Part shown: in pieces, positions 5,838 through 15,306 of the stretch | How positions within the stretch are numbered: position 1 is the stretch's first letter | How the letters are laid out: each line of letters opens with the position of its first letter | NCBI GenBank assembly: GCA_945865625.1 | Contig: CAMBFD010000014.1 | Span: forward strand, 1 to 32,883 | DNA length: 32,883 nt | Direction: 5' to 3' | From: Chitinophaga pinensis | GTDB taxonomy: Bacteria > Bacteroidota > Bacteroidia > NS11-12g > UBA955 | Notes under the pieces: generated by a model | The model's input: only the letters and a program-made list of their open reading frames with translations | The model's database searches: none | What the model was told of the DNA's origin: nothing | Translations under genes and position numbers: made by a program

Positions 5838-8585
5838 TTAGTTGTTGATATAGATAGAAGCTTTGAACGTTTGTTCGTTGTTTCCACCTTTGATCCAATA
5901 CAAACCAGCGTTCAATTTGGTTGGAACAACAGTTGTGTTATCGATTACTTTTGCAGCTGCAACTTCACGTCCACTTACATCATACCAATGAATTTCAGTA
6001 GCATTGATGCCTTGGATGTTTAACATTGTACCATTTTTTATTGGGTTAGGATAAACACTTACAGTAGGATTGCTAATGTTTTTAGTGCTCACATGATTCA
6101 CAGAGACAAGAATATCGGCTGTGTCTGTGCAACCATTTGATGTGCTTGTAGTGACCAATTTAATGATGTAATCGCCATCGGTGGTGTAAGTATGTTTCGC
6201 AGGTAAACCTGTTGTTGAATTGCCATCTCCCCAATTCCAAGAGAATGTCATTCCGGCAGTTGTAATCGGCGTACAAGATACTATTCTAGGCCAAGCCAAT
6301 GTCCATGTGAAACCAGCAGTAGGTCTTGGCAATGCTTTTACGGTTACTGGTGTTCTTACACCATAGCAACCATTAGATTCAGTTACATAATATAAAGTTA
6401 CGTTAGACCACATTTGTCCTAATGAAACAGTTTTGCCTGTTGCAAAAGTAGATGTAGAAGTTTCATCGGTATACCACTTGATATTGCCAGATGCTAATTC
6501 AACGTTGATTTCTCCTAAGCTTTTTTGGCAAACATCATTGTTTGTTACTTTGGTTACAGTTGGAGGAGTATTCACGGTAACTTTTACGCTATCGAAGTTA
6601 GGACTAACACAATTGTTTTCGCGAGTTTTATAGTAGATGTAGTTAATATTATTTGTTAAACCCTGTAAGGTTATATTTTTCTGGTTAGAAACGATAGATC
6701 CCGTTTTACTTGTATACCAGTCAATGTTACCCCAAAGTGTTGATGCTCCAACGGTTGCTGAATCACCTGAGCAGATTGTTGCATTTGTTCTTGTAAATGT
6801 AGATGGGTATTTAGCACCAACAATGTTAACTGCTGTTCTACCGCTACCGCAGATACCATTCCAACATTCTACATAGAAAGTTTGTGTTCCACGAGAATTT
6901 ACGATGACATCATAAGTATTTCCTGTTGAAAGTGGTGTGCTTCCCAACGGAACATCATACCAACGCAATGATGCACCTGAAGACGGTGTTGCTGAAATTT
7001 TCACTGTTGAACTTGAAGAAAAACAAACACTTGTATCTTTTACATTGGTAGGTAAACTTGGAGCATAAGAACTTCCAACGAAAGCTTTAACAGTAGCTCT
7101 ACCACCTTTGTAAATACAACCATTGTTGTTTGCTTGTGCGTAGAATGCAGTATCGCCAAATAGTTGACTTGTTTGGAATGTATTGCCAGTTGACAATTTA
7201 GTACCACCTGTTTTTGCAGTGTACCATTCAATCAAACCAATATTTGTAGACGCAACTAAATTTGCAGTAGCACTTGAACAAATTGAATCATTCTTGGTGG
7301 TTAATGTTGTTGGATATGTACTAGCTTTCTGATAAATGGCTAAGAATCCAGAAGAACATGGTCCGTTGATCGAACGCACATAGAAAGTATCTGCTTTTTG
7401 AACATTTGAAATGGTATATGATATTCCTTTGTGAAATGGCGTTGCATCAGTTTGTTTTTTAAACCAATTCATTGTAACCCCAGCATCACCGGTTAAAGTC
7501 ATTCTTAATGAGTCACCAATACAACCATTCGCAGCTTTGAATAAACCAGGGATAGCTGGTTTGAAGTAAATATCTTTTACGGTAGTATCATAACACAAAC
7601 CGGATTTATATGGTACAACCATTGATCTCAATGCAACGTTGATGTTACTTTTTGAACTTGATTTTAATTTTGCATCTACTTGGTTGTATAAATAGGTTGA
7701 ACCATTGATAACCCAAGTATGGCAATAATCGTTGTAACCAAGTCCAAGTTCATCGTAATATTGATATTGGTTGTAATATACACTTCCCCCAACATTTGAT
7801 TTGTAAGAATTTGTCAAACGAATGGTATCGATTACGTTATAGCAATTGATATTTGACGTAAAATCTGTCCCAAATTTGTAACTTACAAACGGATAAATTT
7901 GCATATGAGCATCGAAGCTTACGCCGCCAATGTTCAATTGCAAACAACGGTACCATTTTCCGCTCACTGAACCAACAGCTAAGTTACGGCCTTCGCCATC
8001 GCCATATTGCCATGCGTTTGAAACAATACCAGGCTTAGAACTTGTGCTATCACTCTCAACCGTAATGATGTAAGGAAAATTACATGCAACTGGTGTAGAA
8101 AACGATACGTCTCTCATGATTTTATTCAAATACAAAGGCCCATTTATGGTATCTAATTTTATTGTTGTAGTTGCCAATGCAGAACCTGTAGGTAATGAAT
8201 CTGAACCTGCTTTGTAAAGGTTACATTTTACGTATGTGCTTTTCACCTTAGTCACAGTGTCGTAAATAAAATAGCCATAGAATCTAAAACCTGAAACTGT
8301 GATTGTTGTTGGAGCTCCAAAAAATTGGCCTAAACCTTGTCCAGTTCCAATATTAAGCGACCTGTATTGATATGATCCGCTGGCAATTGATGTTGATAGG
8401 TTTGCAAAATAACTCGTATCAGTGTCGCAAGTTTTAGGATTCGTTGCAGAACGTGATGATACCTTTTTCATACCTGTTTTAACTGGTGCCATGTTCACGA
8501 TTGTTTTATTGTCGCTCACAAATTGCCCAAACAAGTTTGCACCGATTAGCAATGCGATACAAATGGAGAGTAAATTTTTATTCAT
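5838..8585 (-). CDS. T9SS-secreted protein with five Ig-like modules, PKD domain and sorting tail
   Basis: A 915-residue protein. Residues 1-20 form a signal peptide (KNLLSICIALLIGANLFG). Residues about 60-340 are an N-terminal region I do not recognise. Five modules of about 80-90 residues follow at about 345-424, 425-504, 505-594, 595-674 and 675-752. Each has a C-x-G/S-x-S start, a central W(F/Y) and a late cysteine, resembling the Ig-like domains common in large Cytophaga and Flavobacterium surface proteins. A PKD domain (about 755-830) has the FSWNWGDGNS and KHTYTTDGDY motifs. The last 75 residues (VSVYPNPIKNG, WYDVSGREV, LNAGLYWIK) form a type A sorting domain, recognised by the type IX machinery for export and surface attachment. 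No catalytic domain is visible, so adhesion or matrix binding is inferred. It contains no GAGGGAC site despite 2.7 kb. Confidence 0.88.
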   Translation of the reverse strand: MNKNLLSICIALLIGANLFGQFVSDNKTIVNMAPVKTGMKKVSSRSATNPKTCDTDTSYFANLSTSIASGSYQYRSLNIGTGQGLGQFFGAPTTITVSGFRFYGYFIYDTVTKVKSTYVKCNLYKAGSDSLPTGSALATTTIKLDTINGPLYLNKIMRDVSFSTPVACNFPYIITVESDSTSSKPGIVSNAWQYGDGEGRNLAVGSVSGKWYRCLQLNIGGVSFDAHMQIYPFVSYKFGTDFTSNINCYNVIDTIRLTNSYKSNVGGSVYYNQYQYYDELGLGYNDYCHTWVINGSTYLYNQVDAKLKSSSKSNINVALRSMVVPYKSGLCYDTTVKDIYFKPAIPGLFKAANGCIGDSLRMTLTGDAGVTMNWFKKQTDATPFHKGISYTISNVQKADTFYVRSINGPCSSGFLAIYQKASTYPTTLTTKNDSICSSATANLVASTNIGLIEWYTAKTGGTKLSTGNTFQTSQLFGDTAFYAQANNNGCIYKGGRATVKAFVGSSYAPSLPTNVKDTSVCFSSSSTVKISATPSSGASLRWYDVPLGSTPLSTGNTYDVIVNSRGTQTFYVECWNGICGSGRTAVNIVGAKYPSTFTRTNATICSGDSATVGASTLWGNIDWYTSKTGSIVSNQKNITLQGLTNNINYIYYKTRENNCVSPNFDSVKVTVNTPPTVTKVTNNDVCQKSLGEINVELASGNIKWYTDETSTSTFATGKTVSLGQMWSNVTLYYVTESNGCYGVRTPVTVKALPRPTAGFTWTLAWPRIVSCTPITTAGMTFSWNWGDGNSTTGLPAKHTYTTDGDYIIKLVTTSTSNGCTDTADILVSVNHVSTKNISNPTVSVYPNPIKNGTMLNIQGINATEIHWYDVSGREVAAAKVIDNTTVVPTKLNAGLYWIKGGNNEQTFKASIYINN

Positions 8586-8737
8586 CTTTAGGTTAATTAT
8601 TTAAGTGTAAAGAAAACGATAATAATCTACATTTTCAAGCAATGTGGAATCTAAAATTCTAAAATGACATTTGGCTGTATTCAAATGATAAATTTTTATA
8701 AGAAATTAATAGATTTTCATTTGTGTTCGGAATGGAG

Positions 8738-8745
8738 TATTTTTG
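8738..8745 (+). promoter_or_regulatory. -7 promoter element TATTTTTG for fabI
   Basis: TATTTTTG matches TAnnTTTG and ends 15 bases before the fabI ATG. A TTTG at 8720-8723 lies 14 bases upstream, shorter than the usual spacing, so the -33 box is uncertain. Confidence 0.6.
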
Positions 8746-8760
8746 CATCAAAATTATCTT

Positions 8761-9573
8761 ATGGCAAATCAAATTTTAAAGGGTAAAAATGGCATTATTT
8801 TTGGTGCATTGAACGAAGCTTCAATTGCATGGAAAGTTGCTGAGCAATGCGTTGCAGAAGGTGCAAATATTGTTTTAACAAACGCTCCTGTGGCTGCCCG
8901 TGTTGGTCAAACCGAAGAATTGGCAAAGAAATTAAATGTGCCTTTAATTTATGCTGATGTAACAAAAATGGAAGACTTACAAACTCTCGTTTCTGGTTCT
9001 ATGGCTGCCTTCAACGGTAAAATTGATTTTGTTCTGCATAGTGTAGGCATGAGCTTGAACGTTCGCAAGAAAAATCCTTACATAGATTCTAATTATGAAT
9101 ATATGCATCAGTCATTCGATATCTCTTCTATGTCGTTCCACCGCTTGATGCAAACCTTAATGAAGGCAGATGCTATGAACGATTGGGGTTCTATACTTGC
9201 CTTAAGTTACATTGCTGCTCAGCGTACTTTCCCAGATTATGGAGAAATGGCTGACGCAAAAGCTCTTCTTGAAAGTTTTGCCCGTAGCTTTGGTTATCAC
9301 TATGGTAAATCTAAAAAGGTTCGTGTAAATACAATTTCTCAAAGCCCTACCAAAACCACTGCTGGTAGCGGAGTAGGCGGATTTGATGCGTTTTACAACT
9401 ATGCCGATACAATGAGTCCTCTTGGAAACGCCTCTGCAGACCAATGTGCGCAATATTGTGTGAGTTTGTTTAGCGATTATACCCGTATGGTCACAATGCA
9501 AAACCTTTTCCATGATGGTGGATTTAGCTTCACTGGAATTTCTACAGATTTAATGGAAAAATTTTCAGACTAA
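8761..9573 (+). CDS. fabI: Enoyl-[acyl-carrier-protein] reductase (NADH), FabI
   Basis: A 270-residue short-chain dehydrogenase/reductase. The nucleotide-binding start GIIFGALNEASIAWKVAEQ has the variant glycine pattern of FabI with SIAW. LSYIAAQRTFPDYGEMADAK carries Y150 and the catalytic Y160-x6-K167 pair. The ending FHDGGFSFTGIS is typical of Bacteroidota FabI. It carries out the last step of each fatty-acid elongation cycle, reducing trans-2-enoyl-ACP in the cytoplasm, and is the triclosan target in many bacteria. I chose the ATG at 8761; an in-frame TTG at 8743 falls inside the -7 promoter element, so it cannot be the start. It is convergent with pdxH, 42 bases away, with no clear terminator between. 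Confidence 0.95.
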   Translation: MANQILKGKNGIIFGALNEASIAWKVAEQCVAEGANIVLTNAPVAARVGQTEELAKKLNVPLIYADVTKMEDLQTLVSGSMAAFNGKIDFVLHSVGMSLNVRKKNPYIDSNYEYMHQSFDISSMSFHRLMQTLMKADAMNDWGSILALSYIAAQRTFPDYGEMADAKALLESFARSFGYHYGKSKKVRVNTISQSPTKTTAGSGVGGFDAFYNYADTMSPLGNASADQCAQYCVSLFSDYTRMVTMQNLFHDGGFSFTGISTDLMEKFSD

Positions 9574-9615
9574 GCTCAAGACAAATAAGATTCGCAAAGG
9601 TTTCACGACAATCAA

Positions 9616-10251
9616 TTAAGGCGATAATCGCTTCTTAATCCAAGCACCTGTTGTTTTTGAATATGCAACCCTGTCGTGTATGCGACTTGCCCTTCCATGC
9701 CAAAATTCAAAATACTCAGGCACTAAAATATAGCCACCCCAATATTCAGGGCGTTTAATTTCTAGATTCGATTCTATAATTTCCGTAATTTTCGATTCTA
9801 AATCTTCGTCTTTTCCAATTTCAGCACTTTGTGCACTCACAATGGCACCAAGTTGAGAAGCTTTAGGTCTGGAATAAAAATATGTATCGCTTTCAACGGA
9901 AGATATTTTTGATGCCACACAATGAATTCTCACTTGTCGTTCCAATTCAGGCCAAAAGAAATTGATCGCTACATTTGGGTTCGTTGCGATATCTTGACCT
10001 TTCTGACTTTTATAATTGGTGAAGAACACAAGTCCCTCAGAATTAATTTCTTTCAATAAAACCACCCTCGAATTCGGGAACTTACCGCTAGAAATTGTTG
10101 CAATGTTCATGGCTGTTGGTTCTTCAACCTCCGACTCAATGGCTTGATTGACCCAAGTTTGGAGCGCTTCGAGCGGATTTTCGGGCATTGTATCAACAGA
10201 AATACTTCCCTTTAAATACTCTTTTCGAATGTTTGCAAGTTCTTTTTTCAT
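9616..10251 (-). CDS. pdxH: Pyridoxamine/pyridoxine 5'-phosphate oxidase
   Basis: A 211-residue FMN-binding split-barrel protein of the usual PdxH length. FMN and substrate motifs are visible: SRVVLLKE, FFTNYKSQKGQDI, the FYSRPKASQLGAIVSAQS block and the C-terminal EFWHGRASRIHDRVAY. It oxidises pyridoxamine or pyridoxine 5'-phosphate with O2 to give pyridoxal 5'-phosphate, the cofactor used by GlyA and the alanine racemase encoded further along. It begins 6 bases after the ffh stop and is probably read from the ffh promoter. A GAGGGAC-type site lies at 10032-10038 in sense orientation. Confidence 0.94.
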   Translation of the reverse strand: MKKELANIRKEYLKGSISVDTMPENPLEALQTWVNQAIESEVEEPTAMNIATISSGKFPNSRVVLLKEINSEGLVFFTNYKSQKGQDIATNPNVAINFFWPELERQVRIHCVASKISSVESDTYFYSRPKASQLGAIVSAQSAEIGKDEDLESKITEIIESNLEIKRPEYWGGYILVPEYFEFWHGRASRIHDRVAYSKTTGAWIKKRLSP

Positions 10252-10257
10252 GGTATT

Positions 10258-11571
10258 TTATTTTAGCATACCACGCATTTTCCCTTTGTTGTTGTTCATA
10301 GATTTCATCATCTGACGCATTTGGGTAAATTGTGTCAAAAGTTTATTCAATTCTTGAACAGAACGACCGCTACCAGAAGCAATGCGTTGCTTTCTAGAAG
10401 CATTCAAAATTTCAGGTTTTTCGCGCTCTTGCGGTGTCATCGATTGAATCAATGCCTCAATTCCTTTGAAAGCATTATCGTCGATGTCTAGATCTTTAAT
10501 TTTACTTCCAACACCTGGCAACATACCCAACAAATCTTTCATGTTACCCATTTTCTTAATTTGTTGTAATTGGCCTAAGAAATCTTCAAAGTCGAATTTG
10601 TTTTTGGCAATTTTCTTCGACAAACGCTGAGCTTCTTCTTCGTCGAAATTTGCCTGAGCTCTTTCTACCAAAGAAACCACGTCGCCCATACCCAAAATAC
10701 GTCCAGCCATACGGTCTGGGTGGAACACATCGAGGGCTTCCATTTTTTCACCGTTAGAAACAAACTTAATTGGTTTGTTCACCACCGATTTAATGGAAAG
10801 GGCAGCACCACCGCGGGTGTCACCATCTAATTTCGTTAACACCACACCAGTGAAATCCAAAATATCGTTGAAGTTTTTGGCGGTATTCACGGCGTCTTGA
10901 CCGGTCATTGAGTCAACAACAAACAAAATTTCGGTAGGGTTTATTGCTTTTTTGAGGGACGCTATTTCGTCCATCATTTCTTTATCGATGGCAATACGGC
11001 CAGCGGTATCAACAATTACAACATTGTGATTGTTGGCTTTCGCATATTTTATCGCATTTTCTGCGATGTTAATCGGATTGTTATTTTCATTTTCGGTGTA
11101 GTAACCCACTTCTGTTTGGCTTGCAAGCACACGCAACTGTTCTCTCGCAGCTGGACGGTAAACGTCGCCAGCAACCACCAAAGGATTTTTACCTTGGCTT
11201 TTGAGGTACTTACTCAATTTGCCTGTGAACGTGGTTTTACCAGAACCTTGTAAACCGGCAATCAGTATGATAGAAGGAGAACCTTTGGTAGAAAGCTCTT
11301 GCGTTGTACCTCCAAGAAGTTGAACCAATTCATCGTATACAATTTTTGTAAGTAATTGGCCAGGGGAAACAGATTTAATTACATTTTGACCACGGGCGGT
11401 TTCTAGAACATCATCGGTGAATGTTTTAGCAACTTTAAAGTTTACGTCGGCAGCAATAAGGGCACGGCGTATTTCTTTCACCGTTTCTGCTACGTTCAGC
11501 TCATTGATGCTGCTTTGTCCTTTCAGCAATTTAAATGCTTTTTCTAATCTGGATTGCAGGTTTTCAAACAT
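10258..11571 (-). CDS. ffh: Signal recognition particle protein Ffh
   Basis: A 437-residue SRP54-type GTPase. Order: N-terminal helical bundle (MFENLQSRLEKAFKLLKGQ), G domain with P-loop GLQGSGKTTFTGKL, DTAGR and TKLDGDTRGG, then the methionine-rich M domain with LGMLPGVGSK and SRKQRIASGSGRSVQELNKLL for 4.5S RNA and signal-peptide binding. It targets nascent membrane proteins to FtsY and the Sec translocon. I set the start at the ATG 11571 because MFENL is the conserved N-terminus and a -7 box lies 6 bases upstream; the frame continues 11 codons further but overlaps that promoter. A GAGGGAC site at 10953 is antisense. pdxH follows after 6 bases. Confidence 0.95.
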   Translation of the reverse strand: MFENLQSRLEKAFKLLKGQSSINELNVAETVKEIRRALIAADVNFKVAKTFTDDVLETARGQNVIKSVSPGQLLTKIVYDELVQLLGGTTQELSTKGSPSIILIAGLQGSGKTTFTGKLSKYLKSQGKNPLVVAGDVYRPAAREQLRVLASQTEVGYYTENENNNPINIAENAIKYAKANNHNVVIVDTAGRIAIDKEMMDEIASLKKAINPTEILFVVDSMTGQDAVNTAKNFNDILDFTGVVLTKLDGDTRGGAALSIKSVVNKPIKFVSNGEKMEALDVFHPDRMAGRILGMGDVVSLVERAQANFDEEEAQRLSKKIAKNKFDFEDFLGQLQQIKKMGNMKDLLGMLPGVGSKIKDLDIDDNAFKGIEALIQSMTPQEREKPEILNASRKQRIASGSGRSVQELNKLLTQFTQMRQMMKSMNNNKGKMRGMLK

Positions 11572-11577
11572 AGAATG

Positions 11578-11585
11578 CAAAGATA
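11578..11585 (-). promoter_or_regulatory. -7 promoter element TATCTTTG for ffh-pdxH
   Basis: On the minus strand TATCTTTG matches TAnnTTTG, with only 6 bases to the ffh ATG. A TTG at 11604-11602 lies 16 bases further upstream and is a possible -33 box. Confidence 0.6.
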
Positions 11586-11660
11586 CCAAATTTTTTGTGA
11601 TCAAGTGTAAGAAAAACGACCACTTACAAAGCCGTTTTATAAAATTCGCATCGAACTTTG

Positions 11661-11668
11661 TATATTTG
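11661..11668 (+). promoter_or_regulatory. -7 promoter element TATATTTG for metK
   Basis: An exact TAnnTTTG match 15 bases before the metK ATG. The short leader leaves no room for a SAM riboswitch. Confidence 0.6.
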
Positions 11669-11683
11669 TGAAAATATTAAAAA

Positions 11684-12982
11684 ATGCCGTATTTTTTTAC
11701 TTCCGAATCGGTGTCTGAGGGACACCCAGATAAAGTAGCAGATCAGATTTCTGACGCGCTTATCGATAATTTTTTGGCTTATGATCCTAGCAGTAAAGTG
11801 GCTTGCGAAACCTTGGTAACAACAGGTCAAGTTGTGTTAGCGGGCGAAGTTAAATCTCAAGCTTATTTAGATGTTCAAAGCATTGCACGCGGTGTCATTG
11901 CGAAAATTGGATATACCAAAAGTGAATATATGTTCGATGCGAATAGCTGCGGTATTTTATCAGCCATTCACGAACAAAGTGCCGACATTAACCAAGGTGT
12001 AGAACGCAAAAATCCTGAAGAACAAGGTGCCGGCGACCAAGGTATGATGTTTGGTTATGCAACCAACGAAACCGAAAATTATATGCCTCTTCCATTAATG
12101 TTGGCTCACATGCTATTGCAAGAGCTTGCTGAAATGCGCAGAGAGAATAACCAAATTCCTTATTTACGTCCCGATGCTAAAAGCCAAGTGACCATCGAAT
12201 ATTCTGATGAACACAAACCTTTGAGAATCGATACCATTGTTATTTCTACTCAACACGACGATTTTGTGAAGCCTGCTTCTCAATCTGATTCAGATGTGTT
12301 GAAAGCAGATAACGAAATGTTGGCGAAGATTTCTAGCGATATTATTCAAATTTTGATTCCAAGAGTGAAAGCAAAATTGGATGCTTCTTTGCAATATTTG
12401 TTCGACAACAACATCACTTATCACATTAACCCTACTGGTAAATTTGTGATTGGTGGTCCTCACGGCGATACCGGTTTAACCGGTCGTAAGATCATTGTTG
12501 ACACTTATGGTGGTCGCGGTGCACATGGTGGTGGAGCGTTCTCAGGTAAAGATCCCTCAAAAGTAGATAGAAGCGCTGCATACGCAACCCGTCACATTGC
12601 TAAGAACTTAGTTGCTGCTGGTGTTTGCGACCAAATTTTGGTTCAAGTGAGTTATGCCATTGGAGTTGCCGAACCAGTAGGTGTTTATGTAGATACTTAT
12701 GGAACTTCTAAGGTGGGTAAAAACGACGGTGAAATTGCATCAATTGTTAAGAATATGCCAGAATTTAGCTTAAAACCTTACCATATTGAGCAACGCTTTA
12801 ACTTAAGAACTCCTATTTATTTGGAAACCGCTGCCTATGGACACATGGGTCGCAATCCAGAAACAGTCACTAAAGTGTTCAACCCGGGTAAACCGAATGA
12901 ACTAAAAGTAACTGTAAAATTATTCCCTTGGGAAGAAACAAATGCTGTGAGCGCTACGAAAGCGGCTTTCGGTTTAGCTTAA
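11684..12982 (+). CDS. metK: S-adenosylmethionine synthetase
   Basis: A 432-residue enzyme making SAM from methionine and ATP in the cytoplasm. Signature motifs are [20 protein letters not shown] at the N-terminus, [12 protein letters not shown] in the middle, and the lysine-containing [19 protein letters not shown] phosphate-binding loop. The family is strongly conserved, so confidence is high. GAGGGAC at 11717 falls within the invariant EGHPDK codons. glmS starts 20 bases after the stop with no terminator between, so read-through into glmS is likely. Confidence 0.97.
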   Translation: MPYFFTSESVSEGHPDKVADQISDALIDNFLAYDPSSKVACETLVTTGQVVLAGEVKSQAYLDVQSIARGVIAKIGYTKSEYMFDANSCGILSAIHEQSADINQGVERKNPEEQGAGDQGMMFGYATNETENYMPLPLMLAHMLLQELAEMRRENNQIPYLRPDAKSQVTIEYSDEHKPLRIDTIVISTQHDDFVKPASQSDSDVLKADNEMLAKISSDIIQILIPRVKAKLDASLQYLFDNNITYHINPTGKFVIGGPHGDTGLTGRKIIVDTYGGRGAHGGGAFSGKDPSKVDRSAAYATRHIAKNLVAAGVCDQILVQVSYAIGVAEPVGVYVDTYGTSKVGKNDGEIASIVKNMPEFSLKPYHIEQRFNLRTPIYLETAAYGHMGRNPETVTKVFNPGKPNELKVTVKLFPWEETNAVSATKAAFGLA

Positions 12983-13002
12983 TCTATAATTATATATAAA
13001 TC

Positions 13003-14844
13003 ATGTGTGGTATTGTTGCCTATATCGGAAATAAACAAGCGTTTCCTATTGTTGTTAAAGGACTTAAACGTTTAGAATATCGTGGATACGACAGTGCGGG
13101 TGTTTCCTTGTTGAACGGCGATATGCGTATTTACAAGCAAAAGGGAAAAGTTGCTGATTTAGAAGCCATTACTGAGGGACAAGATATTTCTGGTACCATT
13201 GGAATGGGACATACCCGTTGGGCTACACATGGAGAACCAAATAACGAAAATGCGCATCCGCATTTGAGTCAGTCTGGCGATTTGAGCATCATTCACAATG
13301 GCATTATTGAGAATTATGCTACGCTTAAGGAGAGACTTAAACTTCGTGGGCACGTGTTTTCAAGTGATACCGACACAGAAGTGTTGGCGCATTTAATTGA
13401 AGACGTGATGGAACATACTGGTTTGCCTTTGGCAGATGCAGTGAGGTCGTCGCTCAAACAAGTTGTTGGGGCTTATGCAATTGTCATTTTAAGTAAAAAT
13501 CATCCAGAACACCTCATTGCTGCAAGAAAAGGAAGTCCTTTGGTTGTGGGAATGGGAAAAGATAGGGGTGAATTTTTCTTTGCATCAGATGCAACTCCAA
13601 TTGTTGAATACACCAACAAAGTCGTGTATTTAAACGATGGTGAAATTGCCATTGTAGAGAAAAAAGAACTGATTATTAAATCGATTGACAATGTTGTTCA
13701 AGTTCCTTATGTTCAAGAACTTGAATTGAATTTAGAGCAACTTGAAAAAGGCGGATATCCGCATTTCATGTTGAAGGAAATTTACGAACAACCGCGTTCT
13801 ATTTTCGATAGCTTTAGAGGTCGTTTCGATGCTGGCACTGGTGAAATCATGATGCGCAGCATGGAAGATTACGCCGACAGACTGAAAGAAATTAAACGTT
13901 TAATTTTAATTGGATGTGGTACGAGCTGGCATGCAGGTTTGGTTGCTGAATATTTATTTGAAGATTTGGCAAGGGTTCCTGTTGAGGTAGAATATGCATC
14001 CGAATTTAGATACAGAAATCCTGTTTTATATCCAGACGATTTAATTATTGCAATTTCTCAATCTGGTGAAACCGCAGATTCTTTGGCAGCCATGGAGTTG
14101 GCAAAGAGAAAGGGTTCATCGGTTTTTGGTGTTTGTAATGTTGTAGGAAGTAGCATTCCAAGAATGAGTGATGCAGGAGCGTATACGCATGCTGGCCCAG
14201 AAATTGGGGTGGCAAGTACGAAGGCATTTACAGCTCAAGTTACAGTTTTGGCTTTGATGGCGGTGGGCATGGCAAAATTGCGTGGCACCATGAACATCAA
14301 AGAAATTACCGCTTTCATGGATGAATTGGAAAAAATTCCTTCAAAAATTGAGAAAGCATTGTTATTGAATGATATGATTGTTGATTTGGCAGACAAATAT
14401 AAAGATGCAAAGAATTTCTTGTATTTGGGCCGTGGATACAATTTCCCAGTGGCATTGGAAGGTGCATTGAAATTAAAAGAGATCAGTTACATTCATGCTG
14501 AGGGATATCCTGCCGCAGAAATGAAACATGGTCCAATTGCATTGATCGATGAGGAGATGCCAGTGGTTGTGATTGCAACAAACAGTGAACACTACGAAAA
14601 AGTGGTGAGCAACATCCAAGAGGTGAAAGCGCGTAAAGGTAAAGTCATTGCGGTTGTATCAGAAGGCAACAGAGGATTGGATTCATTGGTAGATCACATT
14701 ATAGAAGTGCCTGAAACCATTGAAGCATTGAGTCCATTAATTAATACAATACCATTGCAATTGTTAAGTTATCACATAGCAGTGATGAGAGGTTGTAATG
14801 TAGATCAACCAAGAAACTTGGCAAAATCTGTTACAGTAGAATAA
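13003..14844 (+). CDS. glmS: Glutamine-fructose-6-phosphate aminotransferase (isomerizing)
   Basis: A 613-residue enzyme that makes glucosamine-6-phosphate from fructose-6-phosphate and glutamine, the entry to peptidoglycan and LPS amino sugars. The N-terminal class II glutaminase begins MCGIVAYIGN, so Cys2 is the nucleophile after methionine removal; HTRWATHGEPNNENAHPH and IHNGIIENY are further glutaminase motifs. Two SIS domains follow (IGCGTSWHAG with SQSGETADS, and FLYLGRGYNFPVALEGALKLKEISY with EMKHGPIALID). The end, PRNLAKSVTVE, is the standard C-terminus. The gap to metK is only 20 bases, too short for a glmS ribozyme. A GAGGGAC site lies at 13174. A strong terminator follows. Confidence 0.97.
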   Translation: MCGIVAYIGNKQAFPIVVKGLKRLEYRGYDSAGVSLLNGDMRIYKQKGKVADLEAITEGQDISGTIGMGHTRWATHGEPNNENAHPHLSQSGDLSIIHNGIIENYATLKERLKLRGHVFSSDTDTEVLAHLIEDVMEHTGLPLADAVRSSLKQVVGAYAIVILSKNHPEHLIAARKGSPLVVGMGKDRGEFFFASDATPIVEYTNKVVYLNDGEIAIVEKKELIIKSIDNVVQVPYVQELELNLEQLEKGGYPHFMLKEIYEQPRSIFDSFRGRFDAGTGEIMMRSMEDYADRLKEIKRLILIGCGTSWHAGLVAEYLFEDLARVPVEVEYASEFRYRNPVLYPDDLIIAISQSGETADSLAAMELAKRKGSSVFGVCNVVGSSIPRMSDAGAYTHAGPEIGVASTKAFTAQVTVLALMAVGMAKLRGTMNIKEITAFMDELEKIPSKIEKALLLNDMIVDLADKYKDAKNFLYLGRGYNFPVALEGALKLKEISYIHAEGYPAAEMKHGPIALIDEEMPVVVIATNSEHYEKVVSNIQEVKARKGKVIAVVSEGNRGLDSLVDHIIEVPETIEALSPLINTIPLQLLSYHIAVMRGCNVDQPRNLAKSVTVE

Positions 14845-14861
14845 AATTAAGAAGATATAAC

Positions 14862-14889
14862 AAAAAAGGCAGCATTGGCTGCCTTTTTT
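14862..14889. terminator. Intrinsic terminator after glmS
   Basis: AAAAAAGGCAGC (14862-14873) pairs with GCTGCCTTTTTT (14878-14889) around the loop ATTG, a 12-bp stem with a T-run. Confidence 0.92.
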
Positions 14890-14965
14890 GTTGGAGTTAA
14901 CGAGGGAGTGTTTTCGGGTTAAAAATATTTTTTTGAAAAAATTTTGCATTTTCTGCAACACAAAC

Positions 14966-14995
14966 TTTGTTTTATCATTTATTCCCTTATATTTG
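14966..14995 (+). promoter_or_regulatory. Full -33/-7 promoter for the cold-shock gene
   Basis: TTTG at 14966-14969, an 18-base spacer, and TATATTTG at 14988-14995 give the best complete Bacteroidota promoter in the window. About 23 bases separate it from the ATG at 15019. Confidence 0.75.
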
Positions 14996-15018
14996 TAGAA
15001 CTTAATATAAATTTAATA

Positions 15019-15213
15019 ATGAAAACTGGAACTGTCAAATTCTTTAATAACACTAAAGGGTTTGGATTTATCACCGAAGACGGATCAGGTACTGAGCATT
15101 TTGTGCACGTATCAGGTCTAATTGATCAGATCAATGAAAACGACAAAGTATCTTACGATCTAAAAGAAGGCAAAAGAGGATTAAATGCGGTAGACGTCAA
15201 AAGACTACCATAA
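15019..15213 (+). CDS. Cold-shock domain protein
   Basis: A 64-residue single cold-shock domain (five-stranded OB fold) beginning MKTGTVKFFNNTKGFGFI. RNP1 is KGFGFI and RNP2 is HFVHVS; these aromatic residues bind single-stranded RNA or DNA. The rest (GLIDQINENDKVSYDLKEGK, then NAVDVKRL) is typical. Such proteins melt RNA structure and aid translation, not always in response to cold. I chose the ATG at 15019, since the upstream in-frame extension runs through the promoter. It has its own promoter and a terminator right behind it, so it is transcribed alone. Confidence 0.93.
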   Translation: MKTGTVKFFNNTKGFGFITEDGSGTEHFVHVSGLIDQINENDKVSYDLKEGKRGLNAVDVKRLP

Positions 15214-15236
15214 TAGAATTTTTTTGAATTTCTTGG

Positions 15237-15265
15237 AGGCCATCAATTTGATGGCCTTTTTTTTT
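15237..15265 (+). terminator. Intrinsic terminator after the cold-shock gene
   Basis: AGGCCATC (15237-15244) pairs with GATGGCCT (15250-15257) around a 5-base loop and is followed by a run of T. The opposite side has no matching run, so it acts mainly on the plus strand. Confidence 0.88.
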
Positions 15266-15285
15266 GCCCATTTTTCGCCACCAGG

Positions 15286-15301
15286 CCAATGTCCCTCAAA
15301 A
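15286..15301 (-). repeat. Intergenic 16-bp copy of the GAGGGAC-centred repeat
   Basis: CCAATGTCCCTCAAAA is identical to 4816-4831. This copy is intergenic, between the cold-shock terminator and the end of the DUF5686 gene, so protein coding cannot explain it. Confidence 0.75.
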
Positions 15302-15306
15302 TTAAT

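Noticed and set aside
11669-11683. SAM riboswitch upstream of metK
   Set aside because: The leader after the -7 box is only about 15 bases, too short for an aptamer.
11717-11723. GAGGGAC in metK as independent evidence for the motif
   Set aside because: It lies in the invariant EGHPDK codons, so protein constraint contributes; it is counted but carries less weight than the others.
12983-13002. glmS ribozyme
   Set aside because: Only 20 AT-rich bases separate metK and glmS; the ribozyme needs well over 100.
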